Origin: Bemisia tabaci
Taxonomy: Eukaryota > Arthropoda > Insecta > Hemiptera > Aleyrodidae
Direction: 5' to 3'
DNA: 64,000 nt
Assembly: GCF_918797505.1 (NCBI RefSeq)
Contig: NC_092793.1
Span: 92,206,411 to 92,270,410 of the forward strand
The translations under genes and the position numbers were made by a program. Positions 1 to 11,440 of this stretch are shown here, piece after piece. The notes under the pieces are model-generated. The model saw nothing but the letters and a program-made list of their open reading frames with translations, ran no database searches and had not been told where the DNA came from. The stretch's first letter is position 1, and each line of letters starts with the position of its first letter.

Positions 1-866
1 TATAAGACTACTACCACACGAAATTTCAGAGCCTCGGCATGTCTCAGCTATGAGACATGAAAGCTTGAAATCAGAAATTTTCACCTGTAACAGCAGCAAT
101 TTCAAGACCCAATAACCTAATATCAGATGATTAATACAATATTTGTGTTTTACTTTATGAAAAGCTTGTATCAATACCTTTGATTCTGCTTATACCAGAC
201 CTAAATCCGACATAACATTTTGGAGTAATTCCAAATACCGCAAAAGCTGTTTTTCCTGAAAGTAGCCACTTTGGATTAGCATTGCAGGCGTGGAAAAAAT
301 TTGAAAAATCTAAATAGCCATTTCTGGGCTAAGTTGATAAGCTAGAATATGAGAAAAAAAAAATGAAAGGTTTTAAAGTCCGTTGAGCAACAAATTTTCA
401 AAATATTTAATGATTTTCAAAGAAATGAACAAACATTTTGATGCAAGTTTGACCCTGAAATTGTAACAAAATAATGAATTGCTGATTTTACGACATAGCA
501 TGATTCTAATGCAACCTAAACAATAATTTTGAACTCTGAAAAATTCCAGTACAACTGTTACCGGATAAGCTGGCAGTTGTTCACTTAAGATTGTCACAAG
601 CAGTACACCAATTTACGTTTCTGCACACAATGGCGGCAATGCCTGCAGTTAATCCTCCACGGATGACTGTAACTCACTAGCAAATGGAAAAGAAACAAGT
701 AGGTACCAACTCTCACGTCAGTTCTAGTTATTTTCCATTCCAGCAGGAGTATTTGGGATATTTTTCTGCTGAGGCAAAAAAAAGAATGAGTAATATATTG
801 AAAAACCTTTTAAAAATAAATGTTCTTTAAGTTTTATGATTGATGTGGTGATGGTAAGTTACTTAC
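1..866. other. Probable TONSL intron 2, no other feature seen
   Basis: AT-rich sequence after the TONSL exon 2 donor (GTAAGT read on the minus strand at 866-861). Both strands were scanned for further TPR-coding exons and none was found, so the intron probably continues past the window edge. Confidence 0.4.
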
Positions 867-2207
867 TCGATATTCTTGGAGAGCCTCTTCGAATCTTTCT
901 TCTCGTTGATAAACCTCACCTAACTCTTTGCAGGCGTTGTATAAGTTTGGTAAATTGCCAGAGGTTGAAGCTTTCTCCTTTCTCCTCTTCCATTCTGCAA
1001 AAAAAAAAAAAAAAAATGTTCCAGTAATATGAGCTTCTGGAGTGACTAAGTTCTATAGCCCTCTTCAACTTACTAGGATTAGGGAATCACCCATAAATGG
1101 CCAAATGAATGCACAGCCAAACAGTAATAAAGCACAGAAATAGTGACAGTGAACAGCATTTTGCAGTTGATTTCCAAAAGAACCAAAACACATTTGATGA
1201 GTGCAAATTAAAACAACCAGTGAGTGCCATCAGGGGTTGTTATGATTGATCAAGATTGTCCTCGTTTATGCACCCTGTCCAGGGAAGTACCAAAAGCACA
1301 CGGAAAAGTCTCGGTTCCTGAGGATTTTACAAGGGTCTTTTTGTTTACGATTTGTAGATCTTCATAGGTTCAGATTCACTATTTGACTACCTCACTGTAA
1401 AGACGCCATGGCGCTACAGTCGCTCTTGCTTTTGCTCTTTCATGGAACTCGGTAACAAGCAGGGTCGTTCTTCAACGTCCGATCTGAGTACCAATATTAA
1501 AAAATAAGATTGACCTAGTGCCTTCTTGGTCTTCCATTTAAAAATTGAGGTAAGTGTAGAAACTCAATAGTGCACGCTCTCTGCTCCTCTGCCAGTCATG
1601 AGCACTTAACTTTTTACAGATTGATATTCAGGAATGGATTTCAGATTACAACAGTGAAGTAATGTTTAAAATCTTCCAGAATTTCAAGGATTCCTTCCCT
1701 CTCAAAATCATTTTTTGATCTGAAAAAAGTTGACTGATAGTAAAGATGTCACCAAGGAAAAACCAGCCTACCTACAGATGCATCTCTATTTTTGAATGCT
1801 GGATCAAGAAGACATATAATTGGTTATATGTTTTAATTAATAATGTGGAATCTTCACCTCAAATTACAACAGAGAAAAAGGTGCGAAAATTTGAAGCCGA
1901 CATAGTGACGTTAGGATATCCACTTCGTTTTTACAGAATATGCTTTCTTGGACAAGTAAATGTTCTCGTTTTGACCGCTTCTTTTTTATATTATTTATTA
2001 ATAGGGATGTTAACAACAATCTGTATTCAGTTGACTTTGGACAAGACGCCTCACGATTGTGGGATATCCGAAGGATCCTCTTCCTGTCCTCGTTGCTGGC
2101 TCAACCTGTCATCTTTAGTAGTTTTTGGATATGGCAACCCTAAATCTAGTAAGAATCAAATGAGTAGTGAACATGCGATACTTACTTCTATCTTCTGGAA
2201 GTTCCAT
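867..2207 (-). CDS. TONSL: Tonsoku-like protein (TONSL), first two coding exons, partial
   Basis: Two exons join in phase on the minus strand. Exon 1 is 2207 down to 2186: ATG plus 22 nt, MELPEDR and one base, then donor GTAAGT. Exon 2 is 994 down to 867, after a long pyrimidine tract and TTGCAG, ending at CGA|GTAAGT. The join reads MELPEDRKWKRRKEKA, then NLYNACKELGEV and EERFEEALQEYR, which is a TPR helix pair. A basic N-terminus followed by this TPR matches Tonsoku-like proteins. These are histone-H3/H4-binding scaffolds with TPR, ankyrin and leucine-rich repeats that act with MMS22L in replication-fork repair. Only about 50 residues of a protein normally over 1,000 long are present; the rest lies off the left edge. 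No exon was found between 1 and 866. Exon 2 is well supported; exon 1 rests on phase, the donor and the residue pattern. Confidence 0.68.
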
Positions 2208-2287
2208 GACTCTTGCAAACGCTTTGAAAATCAGAGATGAAAAGCAGATGAAAAGTAATCACTTAAACAGCATGGGGGCCGGCCGAG

Positions 2288-2472
2288 CCATAGAGAAAAA
2301 AAAGGAGGTGTTTGCATTTCGGGCATCTTGGAATATTTTGATGACTTGATGACGTAGGTGGGTACAGCTGGGTACAGGGACGTCCCCTTCACACTGTACC
2401 CACCTACGTCATCAAGTCATCAAAAAATTCCAAGATGCCCGAAATGCAAACACCTCCTTTTTTTTCTCTATG
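2288..2472. mobile_element. MITE, hAT-like, copy 1, with 8-bp target duplication
   Basis: Near-perfect terminal inverted repeats: CATAGAGAAAAAAAAGGAGG at the left and its complement at the right, continuing inward through GTGTTTGCATTTCGGGCATC. The flanks carry an 8-bp direct repeat CGGCCGAG (2280-2287 and 2473-2480), as expected for hAT transposition. It lies about 80 bp upstream of the TONSL start codon, so in its promoter or 5'UTR. No coding capacity. A second copy is at 5611-5908. Confidence 0.75.
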
Positions 2473-2666
2473 CGGCCGAGCTGAGTAGAGTCGAGCAGAT
2501 ACGGAATAGACGATGTTAGTGGTAACGTCACGGAGCGATATTGGTGGTTCGATATCTCGAAAGTCGAAATGTGCCCCAACAAACAAACGTAACCTCCAAA
2601 ATGAACAATTGACTAGAGTAGTAGAGTCCCTTTATACTGAGAGTCAAGACAACACCCCTCATGGAG

Positions 2667-3490
2667 CATAGAGTACAATAGAGTCGCAAAGTACTGGATC
2701 GCCGATGAAGTCACTTTTCGAGGCTGTTTTGTCCAGTTCTCCGGAGACTAGTGTGCGGCGACTAGCGATGACGCATACGCAGAGACTCGCGCTCAGCGCT
2801 CCCCACTCCCGACAGTCCCGACTCGGCTCCGTTCGTCGTCGGCTAGACACACACTGAACCTAGAGTCCCTTTATACCCAGAGTTAAGACAACTCGATTAT
2901 CAGCTGACTGGCAGCCGGCCTTGGCTGGCCATGGAGGCCGAAACGAGTGCACCAAAACGAACGATATTGAGGGATAAGGATCAGGAATTCTGCGATGTCT
3001 GTCACACAAAAACAACAACATCAACAAATTGATCAATTAAAACGAAAATTAGATTGGTTTGTGAATAATTTCTTAATCTATTTTCATTTTAGACCGATGG
3101 AAATAACAATTTACTCTTGATAAACCACAATTAGGTAATATTTTCATTATTCTTGTTCACATTCGAGGTACCGCCATCTTGGTGCACTCGTTTCGGCCTC
3201 CATGAGCGAGAACCAATCAGAATTGGATTTTTTTTTAGGCCACTTTCAGCTCAACCAAAAGTGAGTTGTCTTAACTCTGGGTATAAAGGGACTCTAGGTT
3301 CAGTGTGTGTCTAGCCGACGACGAACGGAGCCGAGTCGGGACTGTCGGGAGTGGGGAGCGCTGAGCGCGAGTCTCTGCGTATGCGTCATCGCTAGTCGCC
3401 GCACACTAGTCTCCGGAGAACTGGACAAAACAGCCTCGAAAAGTGACTTCATCGGCGATCCAGTACTTTGCGACTCTATTGTACTCTATG
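2667..3490. repeat. Foldback element with apparently perfect 228-bp arms
   Basis: Bases 2667-2894 are the reverse complement of 3263-3490, with no mismatch seen. The spacer is 368 bp and contains a further offset inverted pair (2930-2955 against 3179-3204) built on CATGGAGGCCGAAACGAG. Just outside the left arm, 2624-2655 directly repeats the inner arm sequence TAGAGTCCCTTTATAC. The arms are GC-rich against AT-rich flanks. Open frames in the arms simply mirror each other and are not taken as genes. Confidence 0.75.
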
Positions 3491-4002
3491 TTATTCTATG
3501 CCAAAAAGTAAATATTGTGAATTTGTGACAATTGATCCCATCCCAAACAAAATTTTCATAGAATTTTCTCTTTGGTAATTGTTCAAGACTGACCAACTAA
3601 AATCAATGCCATACATAATTGTGAGCAGCATCATTGAGCAGTGCCCGCGGAAAGTATCGGTCTCTGGTCTAAAAGGTCAGCTCTATTCATTCATCAACAG
3701 CCTTTTTGCTTTAAAATCGGTGTTATCTGGACCTACTTTCTTCCTTCCTCCTACCACTGTACTCAAAGTTTCAAACTGTCGTCTTGCTTAATCTCTTATC
3801 TTTTCTCTATTCGCATCAATACCCATTTTCATCAAAAGTCCTGAATCTACCAACCTGAATCTGTCTCACCGTCTCCATATCAGGTAATATAAACTTCTCT
3901 CATTTTAAGGATTACCTAAGACACCTTTTGTTTTAATAAGAATGCGTTGCCGATTAGAGTTACGTTTCTATGAGCACTCTCATTGCGCTTGATGCATATA
4001 GT

Positions 4003-4300
4003 GGGACACGGACAGAGAATATATAGGCTACACCAACTGAAGGCTCACTCCCGTTTACTCCAATGTATCGCGTTTTGTACTTTCCAGCGTCTCTGCATCA
4101 TTGCCGCGTGAATGTGTTCAGGTAGATTATGGGGGTAGGAAGAAGTGCGTTTCGCCAATCAAACCGACTCGAGGTCGTCCGAGCCTCGGACTAAAGGCAA
4201 AATACAAACAATGCTTTCTAGGTGTGTTCTTCTTCTTTGACCGAGATACGCTGGGAGTGAGCCTTCCGTTGGTGAAGCCTATATATTCTGTGACACGGAT
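4003..4300. repeat. Foldback element, about 50-bp imperfect arms
   Basis: The left end contains AGAATATATAGGCT (4016-4029) and AGGCTCACTCCC. The right end contains GGGAGTGAGCCT and AGCCTATATATTCT (4276-4289). Pairs keep a constant coordinate sum of 8305, so this is one palindrome centred near 4152. No transposase frame. Confidence 0.6.
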
Positions 4301-5603
4301 TCAGCATGCAGTGAAGAAGGACAGTTTACTTATACATGGGTGATTTCATGATAAAAGGAATGGGTTTCAAACGACTTAAGGCCAAATAGGGATGGACGAA
4401 TATTGAATTTGAATGCGATTATTTGATTGCAATGATTTGAGAAATTGAATCTTGCGATTTTGAATACTTTGAAGCGAATATTCAAATCGTTCCGATTTTT
4501 GATTTTTTTGTAACGGTGCTCCGCAAATACAACAGGGTGGTGGAACAAAGCTTGTACAGATTCTATTTATAGATTCTACAGGTTCTATTTTTCGCATGTT
4601 TGGAAAAGTATTTCCATACGATGAACTTTTTTCGAACCATACTGGTGGTAACTTCGACTCCAGGGCATGTAGGTCTGTACTGAATGGTCTACTGGTCTAG
4701 AGGAGAATTTTCTAACCTCGTACTTAATTTCGAATTGTAGGAGGGAAAGTAGTAGATAATCGCAGTTTTACCTTTGCGTATATTAATTGTATATTCAAAT
4801 ACTTTCACCAACATTTGATTGTGATGCGATTATCTTGGTGACGATATTTCAAGTATCGAATATTGATTATTGAAATAATCGAGCATCCCTAGGGCAAAAC
4901 GATTGAAACCCAAGTTGATAAATCAATAGAACTGATGTCCCTGTACTCATGCATGCGAAAAACATGATGAATTATGATTATATTTAATGGACTTTGACGG
5001 CCGAAAATGTCTGGTTGGTTAGCGTCGCCAACCTTGATTTTAAGGCAAAAGAGCAATTTGCAGTAAGTAATAAATCAGTTCTGATCATGGATTCTTTGGC
5101 AATATTTGCCATGAAGAGACTCTAATGTTCAAGAAAATTGCCATTTTAACTGAAGTGCTTATTTTGAAGCAAGAAGAGCCTTTTAAAAGAAGTGTCGCCA
5201 TCTTTGGCAATATATCATGGCAGTTGTAATAAGTGAGTGTTTATCTCGCCAGATGGAGCCAGGAGTTTCAAAACTGTCATAAAATGGTTTGCTGAGGTCC
5301 TCTTGACTAAACCATTACTCATAAGTTGGCTCGCTGTACAATGATAACTTTAATTTTTATGAAAACCAGTGATTTTTAGGTGTGTAGCTCTAATTCCTCA
5401 ATACACAAAATCCTCAATGTAATGTAATGAAACTAATAAGAAGTCTCCACAGTTTGGAGAACTTATACTTAAGGCGCGATCAATTCCACCTCATATCTCC
5501 AAAATTGCCAAGTTTTATCTTTTGTGTCATCTTTTATTTCACATTTTGAAGTGTCGGTTACGCTGTGTCAGTTACGCAACTGACAAAAGGCAGTGCCGCC
5601 ATG
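4301..5603. other. AT-rich intergenic DNA, no feature seen
   Basis: No supported exon, RNA gene or structured repeat was found. Short repetitive ATT/GAAT stretches near 4400-4520 and 4780-4880 are loosely similar but not clearly arrayed. Confidence 0.3.
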
Positions 5604-5610
5604 TTGCGTG

Positions 5611-5908
5611 CATAGAGAAAAAAAAAGGAGGTGTTTCCATTTCGGGCATCTTGGACTTTTTTTGATGACGTAGGTCGGTACGACGATTTTTATCATCGAT
5701 TTTCTTGGAAATGGTGTAATTTATGGAAAAAAGTCATTCCTTAAAAAGTACTTGTAATTATATCATGAGTTGATTTAAGGCAAAAAATCGGACATTACGC
5801 TCCGTTTTTCATACTTCGAATCCTGGATTTTGCTGGCCAGGTTGCAACAACCTACGTCACAGGGTAAACAAACCTCAAGATGCAAACATCTCCTTTTTTT
5901 CTCTATGG
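5611..5908. mobile_element. MITE, hAT-like, copy 2 of the CATAGAG family
   Basis: Same ends as the element at 2288-2472 (CATAGAGAAAAAAAAAGGAG at the left, CTCCTTTTTTTCTCTATG at the right), but a longer and more diverged interior of about 300 bp. The flanks are GTTGCGTG (5603-5610) and TTTGCGTG (5909-5916), a 7-of-8 match, consistent with an older 8-bp target duplication. Confidence 0.65.
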
Positions 5909-5916
5909 TTTGCGTG

Positions 5917-6289
5917 GACCTCAGCAGATCATGTTGCGATGGGATTAAATCATTTTTATTGTCTTTTGGAGGTGAGAAACCTGCTTAAAGGTACCAATTT
6001 GTAACCGATTTATGCCGACCTCATAATGGTTTTGTATATCTCACAAGAGCTGGGTGTCTTCCGATCCCCAAAAGTCCCCAATGTCCCCGATTATCCCCGA
6101 TTTTGGAAGGGTGTCATGCCCCCGATATCCTCGAAAGTCCCCAATTTTCTTGTTCAGGTCCCCAAAAAGACAAAAATCGTCCTAAACACCGGCATTTTCA
6201 AATTTTCCCGCTAAATTTTTCCGGCGGCGCGGAATATCCAGGAATAAGAAAAAACTGAAGTGTTGCTTGGTTTTTTGTATGTTTTCATT
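5917..6289. other. Tract of repeated GTCCCC motifs, no gene
   Basis: 6060-6180 holds many scattered copies of AAGTCCCC and CCCCGAT; a similar tract recurs at 6840-6905. GGGTGTCT (near 6052) and AGACACCC (near 6925) face each other, so 6049-6932 could be one decayed terminal-inverted-repeat element that contains the LINE fragment. No target duplication was seen, so this is only a suggestion. Confidence 0.3.
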
Positions 6290-6313
6290 GCTTCAACACA
6301 CACACACACACAC

Positions 6314-6365
<52 letters not shown>
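6290..6365. repeat. (CA)n/(TA)n microsatellite at the 3' end of a LINE fragment
   Basis: Long CA run broken once by CCCTCA, then an alternating TA run. It directly abuts the 3' end of the minus-strand LINE fragment that starts at 6371, which fits LINE families that end in short simple repeats rather than poly(A). Confidence 0.7.
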
Positions 6366-6366
<1 letters not shown>

Positions 6367-6370
6367 CGCT

Positions 6371-6722
6371 TTATAACGCACTCTGGCGTTCTGCGACACC
6401 CAAACGCCACATATGCCTGTCTTCCCAGAGGTTATCGGGCAACTGACACCGCAACATCTCTTCGTCAACGCCCTGCCGCCAACCCTTTACGGGACGTCCC
6501 CGTCGCCTCTTCCCAGGTGGTACCCAATCCAAAACTTGTTTGGGCAACCTCTCCTCCGACATTCTTTGCACATGTCCATACCAGCATAACTGCCTGGACA
6601 TGACGTCGTGCACGATATCTTTCTCAACCTTCATCACCTGGCGAATTCTCTCATTACGGACACGGTCCCGTCTCGAAATGCCGGCAGATCGCCGCCAAAA
6701 ATCCATTTCAGTTGCTTCAACA
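6371..6722 (-). pseudogene. LINE reverse transcriptase C-terminal fragment
   Basis: Read on the minus strand, the conserved part has EMDFWRRSAGISRRDRVRNE, RLCWYGHVQRM-like text (QLCWYGHVQRMSEERLPKQV) and PPGKRRRGRPVKGW. These are the typical C-terminal residues beyond the RT domain in RTE/CR1-like non-LTR elements. Only about 115 residues remain, with no RT catalytic motif, so this is a 5'-truncated dead copy. A longer open frame continues upstream to 7117 but that part (hydrophobic residues plus a duplicated 41-bp unit at about 6721-6801) does not look like LINE protein. Confidence 0.7.
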
Positions 6723-6801
6723 TGACTTGTGAAATTTGTCGCATAAAATAATCCTTTTACATGACTTGTGAAATTTGTCGTATAAAATAATCCTTTTAAC
6801 G
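6721..6801. repeat. 41-bp tandem duplication
   Basis: Two near-identical copies of ACATGACTTGTGAAATTTGT plus following bases, side by side, upstream (minus sense) of the LINE fragment. Confidence 0.7.
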
Positions 6802-7117
6802 CTGTAACCAGCTCCCTTTCTCTTACTATTTCAGGAAAAAAAGTCCCCGATTTTCTTGAAAAAGCTCCCCTAAAAGTCCCCGAAAGTCCCCAATTTTGGT
6901 TTTTCACAACTGGTAGACACCCTAAAGAAGCAGTTGGGCCCACCATGAGGGTAATGCATAACACGGCTAGAAGATCTTGTGTGAGTTTGGCCAGAAAAAG
7001 AATAACCAAGAGGAAAAGAACTAAAAATATTGTATCTTGAAAACGAAAAAAAAATAATATAAATAATAAAAAAATAAAATACGGCAGATCATAGGGTGAT
7101 GGATGGGATCCATACAC

Positions 7118-7860
7118 AGGTTTTCAACAAGATCTCTCAATTTGAATTGTGAAACACACATTCAACCCTTATTCTATATTATACTAGCAACTCAACGCAT
7201 GCTTCATAAAGACGGTATGATCTAGACTTTCTTACGGCTTTTGAATTTTTATCAGTAGCTTAACTATATTCTTATATTCTGTTTTTGCACTCTCTTCTGG
7301 ATCGAGAGGAAACTTTTGTGGATACGTCGATCATTGTAAGTAAGTAATGCTAATCCGTACAGCAGAGAATATTCTGAGAATGAATTCTGTTGGATTATTT
7401 AATTAATCAGAAAATGTCATTGGAAAAGCAATGATTACGTAATCTATGAGCTCATGAAAATTACTATTTGTTGATCTCAATGACGGCTCTTTTAAATAAA
7501 CGAAGAGGTTTTTTATCCTCTTTTTCAGTGGTTCAATTTAATTACATTTTGTAATAAGGAACTTCAATTTCTAGTTCATCCGTCCAAACTAAATGCAAAA
7601 TATAGGCAAAATCTGGTTTCTACTTTGCCCCGATTCTACATCTTCGAATTGATGAATTGGGCCATACATTGCAGTTGGGACTACAATTCCTGTCTTGGTT
7701 TAGAATCAACTCATGTCACATACAGGATCGGAGAGGATCGGTACACAAATTTCCCAAAACATCGGACAAACGGTATGACCCTCATTTCGTGAAAATGGTA
7801 AAAACTGCTCTTTACTATACCTATCTATAATAGTGAGGTCGCTTAGGGTCAAAATAGTTC
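7118..7860. other. AT-rich intergenic DNA, no feature seen
   Basis: No exon, RNA gene or repeat structure could be supported on either strand. Confidence 0.3.
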
Positions 7861-7929
7861 AAACTAGGCTATACCTACCAGCATAAAACTTGGTAAACAT
7901 GTAGTTGACCGTACCTAGAACGAAAATCC

Positions 7930-8180
7930 ATCGGGACTCAAGCTGGATCTCCCATGTTTCCCCGTATATTGGCCGCCATTTTGGAAAATGGCCGCCATAA
8001 TCTGATTTGCACTGTTATCTCATTTTTCAGGCATTCTAACTTACTAACATGAAATTTAGCAGGAATATGCTTGAGTGTGTCTAGAATGAAGAAAAATTAA
8101 CACTAAAGCCCAGTCGGCCATTTTACCCTTGCTATTGGCGGCCATTTTGGAAATTAACAGCCCAGTCCTGCTGCTTCGCG
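7930..8180 (-). repeat. Dispersed repeat rich in GGCCGCCATTTTGG, single units
   Basis: Contains GCCGCCATTTTGGAAAATGG and CGGCCATTTTACCCTTGCTA. The last part (about 8090-8180) is the reverse complement of about 13960-14190, so it is another copy of the family annotated at 13560-14190. Confidence 0.55.
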
Positions 8181-8510
8181 GTATTCCTCAGTAGAGTACC
8201 ACAGACATTGAATAGAGTAGACCGTGCACTCCCTATCTCCGCCGTGTCAGCTGAGCGAGGCAACTTCGGCGGGACTCCGTAATGGGCGGGCGGGGTGGGA
8301 GCTCGCGACTGAGCCCCCCGCAGCCTGAGCCGGCGTTGCGCGTACTTGGAAAAATTAGTTGCGCGCTCGGATTTTCGCGAATTACTCGTTTCCACTTCAT
8401 TTTTCGGCAAAATTTACAAGGACCACATGTTAATAGCATGAAATTTACTATTACTCTGAACAATTTTCGTTTCTCTACAGTCATTCTTGACCGGAAAAAA
8501 CGCTTCATAA

Positions 8511-9127
8511 TGGGCCTGTTGCAAACTTTTGCTATATCAAAACTAAGATTTGTTTCTTATATAGATAATGCCTCAAAAATCACGATGAGCGCATTGGCAA
8601 AGTCTGAAATGCACTCATAACTTCACAATCTGCGTAAGAAATTTGCGGTTTTTTGAGCTTCCCGCTTCAAAAACGATACTACGGCACAGGTGAACATTTT
8701 GTTAGAGGAGGCGTTCCATCGTCGGCAATATTCATCATGGCCGACGCCAGTTCGCCAAAACACGTATGATGAGACGAGATAACACCTGAACAGCATTAGA
8801 CCAGATAACAATCGGCGTGTTTACGTTCATATTTTCCTCGCTCGCCTTGATTGACCCTGAACTCACCTCGAATTACGCGCGGAACTGCGGAAGCGTCGGC
8901 CATGATGAACATTGCCGACGATGGAACGACTCCTCTAACAAAATGTTCACCTGTGCCGTAGTATCGTTTTTGAAGCGGGAAGCTCAAAAAAACACACATT
9001 TCTTACGCAGATTGTGAAGTTATGAGTGCATTTCAGACTTTGCCAATGCGCCCATCGTGATTTTTGAGGCATCATCTGTAGGAAACAACTCTTATATTTG
9101 CTCTAGCAAAAGTTTGCAACAGGCCCA
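8511..9127. repeat. Foldback element of about 617 bp
   Basis: TGGGCCT at 8511 pairs with AGGCCCA ending at 9127, and pairing continues through GTTGCAAACTTTTGCTA, TTCACAATCTGCGTAAGAAA and ACAAAATGTTCACCTGTGCC to a loop near 8800-8840. The arms are about 290 bp with scattered mismatches and small gaps. No coding potential. Confidence 0.7.
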
Positions 9128-10480
9128 TTGAAAATAGACGGATGTTTTTATAATGCGAGCAGCTTGTAAAGATGACGGCGTGGATAAGAAGTAATTTTGT
9201 AAAAGTTACAAAAAGGATTTAAAATGAGGTCAATCATATAGGTAAATCAAGGGTAAAAACGAGGAATAGTGTTATTTATTGTACATAAAAAGGCAAATAA
9301 AAGTTACGAGAGAGTTACTTATAGCTATTGTCCATCTTGATCTAAGAGAAAGATTTGATGAAAAGCTGAGAAACAGGGGCAACGATTTAGGCAGTTTCAA
9401 AGTAACGAGATTTCAGATTATTCCACTGAAAAAGATAATGTTCAAGCATTATTATCCAACTAATTTGCGAGTCGCAACTTAATGTTATTTAATCTGCTCA
9501 AAAATTTCAAAATCAATACTTCAGTCACTTGTTTATAACTGGCGATCGTGGATACTGTATATTTTCAAAAAGTTTGGGTAAGTAATTGCTCTTAATTCCT
9601 TTGCATTTTTAGGCGGCTCTGTGATCAAGTCGCTGCGCTCGAGAAGGGCACGCACCTCTTTTTTTCGATGTTCCAGAATCTAATGTCGCCTACATTTGTT
9701 TAGTAGAGTAGTTTCTAATGGTGAATTTCAAGGATTTTTTTCACAGAAAATTGCTGAATCATGAAAAATAACTCAGTAGAAATTAGAGTACCTGTATAGC
9801 GAGTAGAAATTTCAACGAAATCCATGAATTTCTTTCACTGATGAAATAATAGTAGAGATTTTGAACCACCGCAACCAAGAAGTGTCATTCTTGCACCCAG
9901 TGCCTCAATTTTTCTACACATTGCAGTGCAGTGGATTCTATGAAATGAGTTTTTATCATGTCCTTACTTTCCTCTATAAAATTAAAAGAACACAGCACTT
10001 ATGCTACGTTTTCAGCAAAATGCTGAGGGCATTTACTTAATATTACGTTTATTACAAATAAATATCACAAACGGAAACAACACTATTTTGAAATTGAAGA
10101 CACTAAGTGGACTACAATTTTCAATGAAAAACTGCTATTTTTGGCTCATTTTAGGAAGAACAAAATGTGCCATTAGTTCATGATCGGTTGTTGTGTCGTG
10201 TATTAGTTTCCTGTGTAGATAGGTAATAAAACAAATGAACCAAATATAGTAGTTTCTTAAGGCTAAATGTGGTCAAAGTCTAAAAATTATCATCAGGACA
10301 TAATCATTCTTGTCTCTTGCCCGGTTCATCAAGAATTTGCTCATGTGTAAGCATACCATAAATTGAGAGTTGTGTGGTGGTTACTCATAAAAACTAAAAC
10401 TTATCTTCACACAGAAACATTTGATTATAATTAAAGTACACATCAGCCGAAAATATTCGCACTAATCAATTAATAATTAA
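9128..10480. other. AT-rich intergenic DNA, no feature seen
   Basis: Only short open frames of random length. The block is bounded by sequences that pair in inverted orientation: CATTGAATAGAGTAGACCGT at about 8200 and its complement at about 10655-10675. So 8190-10690 may be one large decayed element that carries the 8511-9127 foldback. Confidence 0.3.
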
Positions 10481-10679
10481 AGATTTCGGAGCCGAACCGT
10501 ACCAACCTCGTACTAGCGCACTGTTCGTTTACCGCGAGCTGGGGACGGCTGGGGCTCACTTACCTCACCGGTGCCGTTTCGGCGTCCCGCAGTCATCGGT
10601 CGGTGCGCCATGCGAATGAAAGAGAAGTTGCCTCCGCTCCATTTCACAGCGCACGGTCTACTCTATTCAATGTCTTTGT

Positions 10680-11105
10680 AGAGCACCGTTATAGACAAGA
10701 GTATGACCATTCGTATCTTTTTACTACAGGAAAGCTGTGCCGCTTTTTAATTGGTTAACGAGTTTTTAGGCTTCATGATGCTCTTAAGGCCGTAAATAAA
10801 CAAACAAGATGGCGGCTCACCGTAACATCGATGAGAAGCTACAATTTGACATAAATTACACGGCAGTAACAATTTAAATTAGCATATCTACGAATAACAC
10901 GTAAAAAACACATGAAAACCCTGTTAAACGCCTTTCGCCTTTATCACAGGAGGATGTAAGATGTGCATAACCTCAAACTTGCTTGCTGATAACAGGCATC
11001 TTGTTTGTTTATTTTCGGCCGTAATAACATCGTGGCAGCCTATTTTCACGCGACCAATGAAAAACCGGCACAGAAATGGTCATACTCTGTCTATGAAGGT
11101 ACTCT
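10680..11105. repeat. Foldback element with AAGATGGCGGC arms
   Basis: GAGTATGACCATT (about 10700) faces AATGGTCATACTC (about 11075), and GGCCGTAAATAAACAAACAA (about 10790) faces the matching TTGTTTGTTTATTTTCGGCC at about 11011-11030. Arms of about 130 bp, interrupted by indels. Confidence 0.55.
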
Positions 11106-11109
11106 ATTC

Positions 11110-11440
11110 CCCAGATATGCGCAGCTGTTTTGCAGCTAGACGAGTGCATTTTGGCAGGAATATCCATAAGTGTGTTGGAAATAGAAATTCATCAATACCA
11201 AAGTTTGGTCGGCCATTTTACCGCCGAACTTGGCCGCCATCTTGGAAAAAAGCGATCTGCCCTGTTCCGTCGAGGTTTGTCGGATTTTCGTGGCTGTTTT
11301 AAAGCTAGACGCGTGAATTTGGCAGGTACACCCAGAATAAAGTTGGAAATACAAAAACGTCGAGACCCTAGTTCCGCCGGCCCTTTACCTATGTTATTAA
11401 CTGCAATTTTGGAAATAGCGGACCATTTACCCAACTCCAG
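11110..11440 (+). repeat. Two units of a ~170-bp tandem repeat family, plus orientation
   Basis: Two successive diverged units each contain GCAGCTAGACG or AAGCTAGACGCG, then TTTGGCAGGAATATCC or its variant, a GTTGGAAATA stretch, and a tail with GCCGCCATCTTGG or TTTTGGAAAT. The same unit occurs in opposite orientation at 13560-14190. Confidence 0.55.

Noticed and set aside
1746..2240. 164-codon plus-strand open frame
   Set aside because: It runs antisense across the TONSL exon 1 and MITE-proximal region, shows no family signal, and is likely chance.
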